From assembly GCA_001465115.1 (NCBI GenBank), contig CP013614.1:3038001-3102000 (forward strand): a stretch of DNA of 64,000 bases. The letters run 5' to 3'. The stretch is from Enterococcus silesiacus (GTDB lineage: Bacteria; Bacillota; Bacilli; Lactobacillales; Enterococcaceae). Shown here one piece after another: positions 61,979-64,000 of the stretch. Position 1 is the stretch's first letter. Every line of letters begins with the position of its first letter. The notes beneath the pieces were generated by a model. It ran no database searches. It was given only the letters and a program-made list of their open reading frames with translations, and was not told where the DNA came from. A program made the position numbers and the translations under genes.

Positions 61979-63730
61979 ATGGATGTGTTAAGAAATAACC
62001 ATTTTTTGTCTCAAGAAGACTATCAAATTGCTTTGGCAAAAATCATCGAACCATTAAGAAATAGTGTACTTGTAACAGATCTTGCTGGGCTTCATTTAGG
62101 GAGCAGCGGAGCCGTCTACGATCAGCAACGGGCAGATATGGAAGCGCTTGTTCGTCCTTTGTGGGGAATTGCTCCTGCTTGGAAATTTCAGGAAGATGAT
62201 GAGTTAAGAGATGCATATTTAGACAAATTAACTAAGGGAACAGATCCACAAAGCGCTGATTACTGGGGAGCAATCCAAGATTATGATCAATATATGGTTG
62301 AAACGGCTGCGTTGTCAGTCACGTTGCTACTTCACAAAGATTATTTTTGGGCATTATTGTCAGAGCAGGCTCAAAGAAATGTTGTGAACTGGCTGACACA
62401 TGGGCTAGAACAGAAAGTTCCTAAAAATAATTGGACTTTCTTTAAAGTTTTGATTCGAGTTGCGTTGTTTTATTGCGGTGAGAAACTGGATCGTAAACGA
62501 TTAACAGAAGAGCTTCAGCTGATTGATTCAATGTATGTTGGAAACGGCTGGTATGTGGATGGAAAAAAGACACAAAGAGATTATTATGTTGCGTTTGCGT
62601 TTCATTATTATGGCTTGATCTATGCAACTTTTATGAAAGAAGAAGACCCTGAATGGTCGGATCGTTTTATTGAAAGAGCGACAGTATTTGCCCAAGATTT
62701 TATTTATTATTTTGATGGCGACGGGGAAGCATTGCCGTATGGTCGGAGTTTAACGTATCGATTTGCGCAGGGAGCTTTTTTTTCAGCACTCGTTTTTGCC
62801 GATGTTGAAGCTATTCCGTGGGGAGAAATGAAAATGCTCTTGGCAACGCATTTAAGGACTTGGATGAAGCATGATATTTTTACCTTTGATGGTCGACTTT
62901 CAATTGGTTATCATTATGAAAATTTAGTCATGGCAGAAGGCTATAATGCGCCAGGCTCACCTTATTGGGCGTTAAAGACTTTTTTACTTTTAGCTGTTCG
63001 AGCGGATCACCCTTTTTGGCAAGCAGAGCCTGTCAAGATCAAGAAAAAGCCGAAGCAGCTGATTCAAAATGGAAATATCCTTTTATTACAGGAAAATGAT
63101 GGAGCACAAGTATTGGGCTTTCCAGTTGGTATGCTAGTTGAAGGTCAAGCGCATGCGGAAGCAAAATATAGCAAGTTCGTTTATTCAACAAAATTTGGTT
63201 TTAGTGTGCCAAAAGCAGGTGTCCTTTATGAAGAAGGGGCATTTGACAACACCTTGGCAGTTTCTTGTGATGGCCGATACTTTAGAACCAAGAGAGAAGT
63301 AAGTAACTATCGACTGACTGAGGATTCTGTTTTCCAGAAGTGGTCCCCATTTACTGGCGTAACGATCGAGACAGAGGTCTATCCTTTTGGGCAGTGGCAT
63401 CTACGTGTTCACACGATTGATACTGAGATTTCTCTAGAAATTAGAGAAGGTGGCTTTAGCTTACCGTTATTAGAAAGAAAACCCAAAGGAGCGGTCGGCG
63501 AAAATTGGGTGTTTGTAACAGAGGGAAATTTAACTTCGCAAATCGTTGGGATCGAAGGCTATGAAGAAGCTATGTTAGTAAGGCCAGAAGTCAATACTTC
63601 TCTATTTTTCCCTAGAACGAGTTTGCCTGTTTTGAGAAAAATATTGCCAGCTGGAAAGCATCGGGTAATGTGCCTTGTCGGCGGCATCGTTATGCGTGAT
63701 GAAGGGATGGAAAAACATGATAAAAATTGA
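61979..63730 (+). CDS. DUF2264-domain protein
   Basis: This 583-aa cytosolic protein of the DUF2264 family has an N-terminal alpha-helical barrel of about 370 residues (LFVRPLWGIAPAWKFQEDDEL, NWTFFKVLIRVALFYCGEKLD, FDGDGEALPYGRSLTYRFAQGAFFSAL) and then a beta-rich domain of about 200 residues. The fold recalls alpha/alpha-toroid glycosidases and polysaccharide lyases, so a sugar-chain-related role is possible but not shown. It starts with ATG at 61979 after AGGAGG. Its end overlaps the next gene by 14 bp. Confidence 0.82.
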   Translation: MDVLRNNHFLSQEDYQIALAKIIEPLRNSVLVTDLAGLHLGSSGAVYDQQRADMEALVRPLWGIAPAWKFQEDDELRDAYLDKLTKGTDPQSADYWGAIQDYDQYMVETAALSVTLLLHKDYFWALLSEQAQRNVVNWLTHGLEQKVPKNNWTFFKVLIRVALFYCGEKLDRKRLTEELQLIDSMYVGNGWYVDGKKTQRDYYVAFAFHYYGLIYATFMKEEDPEWSDRFIERATVFAQDFIYYFDGDGEALPYGRSLTYRFAQGAFFSALVFADVEAIPWGEMKMLLATHLRTWMKHDIFTFDGRLSIGYHYENLVMAEGYNAPGSPYWALKTFLLLAVRADHPFWQAEPVKIKKKPKQLIQNGNILLLQENDGAQVLGFPVGMLVEGQAHAEAKYSKFVYSTKFGFSVPKAGVLYEEGAFDNTLAVSCDGRYFRTKREVSNYRLTEDSVFQKWSPFTGVTIETEVYPFGQWHLRVHTIDTEISLEIREGGFSLPLLERKPKGAVGENWVFVTEGNLTSQIVGIEGYEEAMLVRPEVNTSLFFPRTSLPVLRKILPAGKHRVMCLVGGIVMRDEGMEKHDKN

Positions 63731-64000
63731 ATTGAAAAACAAAGAGAACCAACCGATCATTGGACGAATCGATCATGAAAAAGAAGTCCAGCCATTTATG
63801 GCACAAGGAGAAGACTTAGCGGTGCTTGCAATTAAAGACTACTCATATGAATTAGGGGATAAAATCGTTGTAACAACACCTGAAAAAGATCGTTATTTTG
63901 CGGTGCAATTGGATGAAACGATGCCAATTTCGATCATTTACCTCCCTCAAGAAGTATGGGAATATCAAATTCCATTGACCGAAGCGGCTCGAAAGGCATC
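63717..64000 (+). CDS. Unknown protein, start of a gene running off the window
   Basis: An open frame from the ATG at 63717 overlaps the end of the DUF2264 gene by 14 bp and has no stop before the window ends (94 codons seen). It begins MIKIELKNKENQPIIGRID and continues with short strands (DRYFAVQLDETMPISIIYLP), a beta-sandwich-like start. AAGGGATGG precedes it. Translational coupling with the DUF2264 gene suggests a joint function, perhaps in glycan breakdown. Not identified. Confidence 0.7.
   Translation, partial: MIKIELKNKENQPIIGRIDHEKEVQPFMAQGEDLAVLAIKDYSYELGDKIVVTTPEKDRYFAVQLDETMPISIIYLPQEVWEYQIPLTEAARKA

Overview
The window looks like a low-GC Gram-positive chromosome of the genus Enterococcus. 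The RpoB, RpoC, ClpC and CtsR proteins are of enterococcal type, ctsR is followed directly by clpC without mcsA/mcsB, an extracellular electron transfer locus of the Listeria/Enterococcus kind is present, and translation starts follow AGGAGG-type ribosome binding sites with frequent TTG and GTG starts. I cannot name the species. Nearly everything is ordinary chromosome; the clearest accessory segment is a type VII toxin module at 38.7-42.2 kb.

Layout. 1-7.3 kb: the end of a tRNA-Pro, the heat-shock pair ctsR-clpC, three tandem palindromic repeats that form the leader of two U32-family tRNA hydroxylation genes, and gor. 7.4-16.0 kb: a nearly complete flavin-based extracellular electron transfer (EET) locus. 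dmkB, eetB, eetA and ndh2 run leftward; pplA, fmnB and dmkA run rightward; a gene for a sortase-anchored surface protein closes the locus. The genes fit together as NADH to Ndh2 to a demethylmenaquinone pool (DmkA/DmkB) to EetA/EetB to the flavinylated lipoprotein PplA, which FmnB would flavinylate. 16.1-21.5 kb: birA, a zinc-ribbon protein, a three-gene ABC importer of the tryptophan/tyrosine type preceded by a leader-peptide attenuator with Tyr and Phe control codons, and a lipoprotein. 21.6-29.3 kb: rpoB-rpoC.

29.3-38.6 kb: a NagB-like protein, msrA, a prepilin peptidase, gluconokinase, a lipoprotein, dps behind a PerR-type box, argG and argH (leftward), and rplM-rpsI. 38.7-42.2 kb: directly after rpsI lie a tyrosine-recombinase remnant, then two small helical partner proteins, an LXG toxin, a putative immunity protein and an unknown protein. 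42.6-52.2 kb: a MATE exporter, a carbohydrate- or ester-utilisation cluster (esterase, MFS, two AraC regulators, ROK kinase, second esterase, PAP2 phosphatase) with two cre-like sites, and a lipoprotein. 52.3-58.1 kb: a dihydrouridine synthase, a MarR - CDF-like transporter - amidinotransferase operon, and a divergent MarR - flavin monooxygenase - FMN reductase operon. 58.2-64.0 kb: an HD phosphohydrolase, small proteins, HxlR and PEBP genes, a degenerate GIY-YIG-like protein, and a DUF2264 gene overlapping a gene that runs off the window.

The observations most worth following are the Tyr/Phe attenuator at 20.46-20.75 kb, the covarying palindromic repeats at 3.37-3.74 kb with a relative between rpoB and rpoC, and the LXG module parked behind rpsI. 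All functional calls rest on motif recognition from reading the sequence; no database search was possible.
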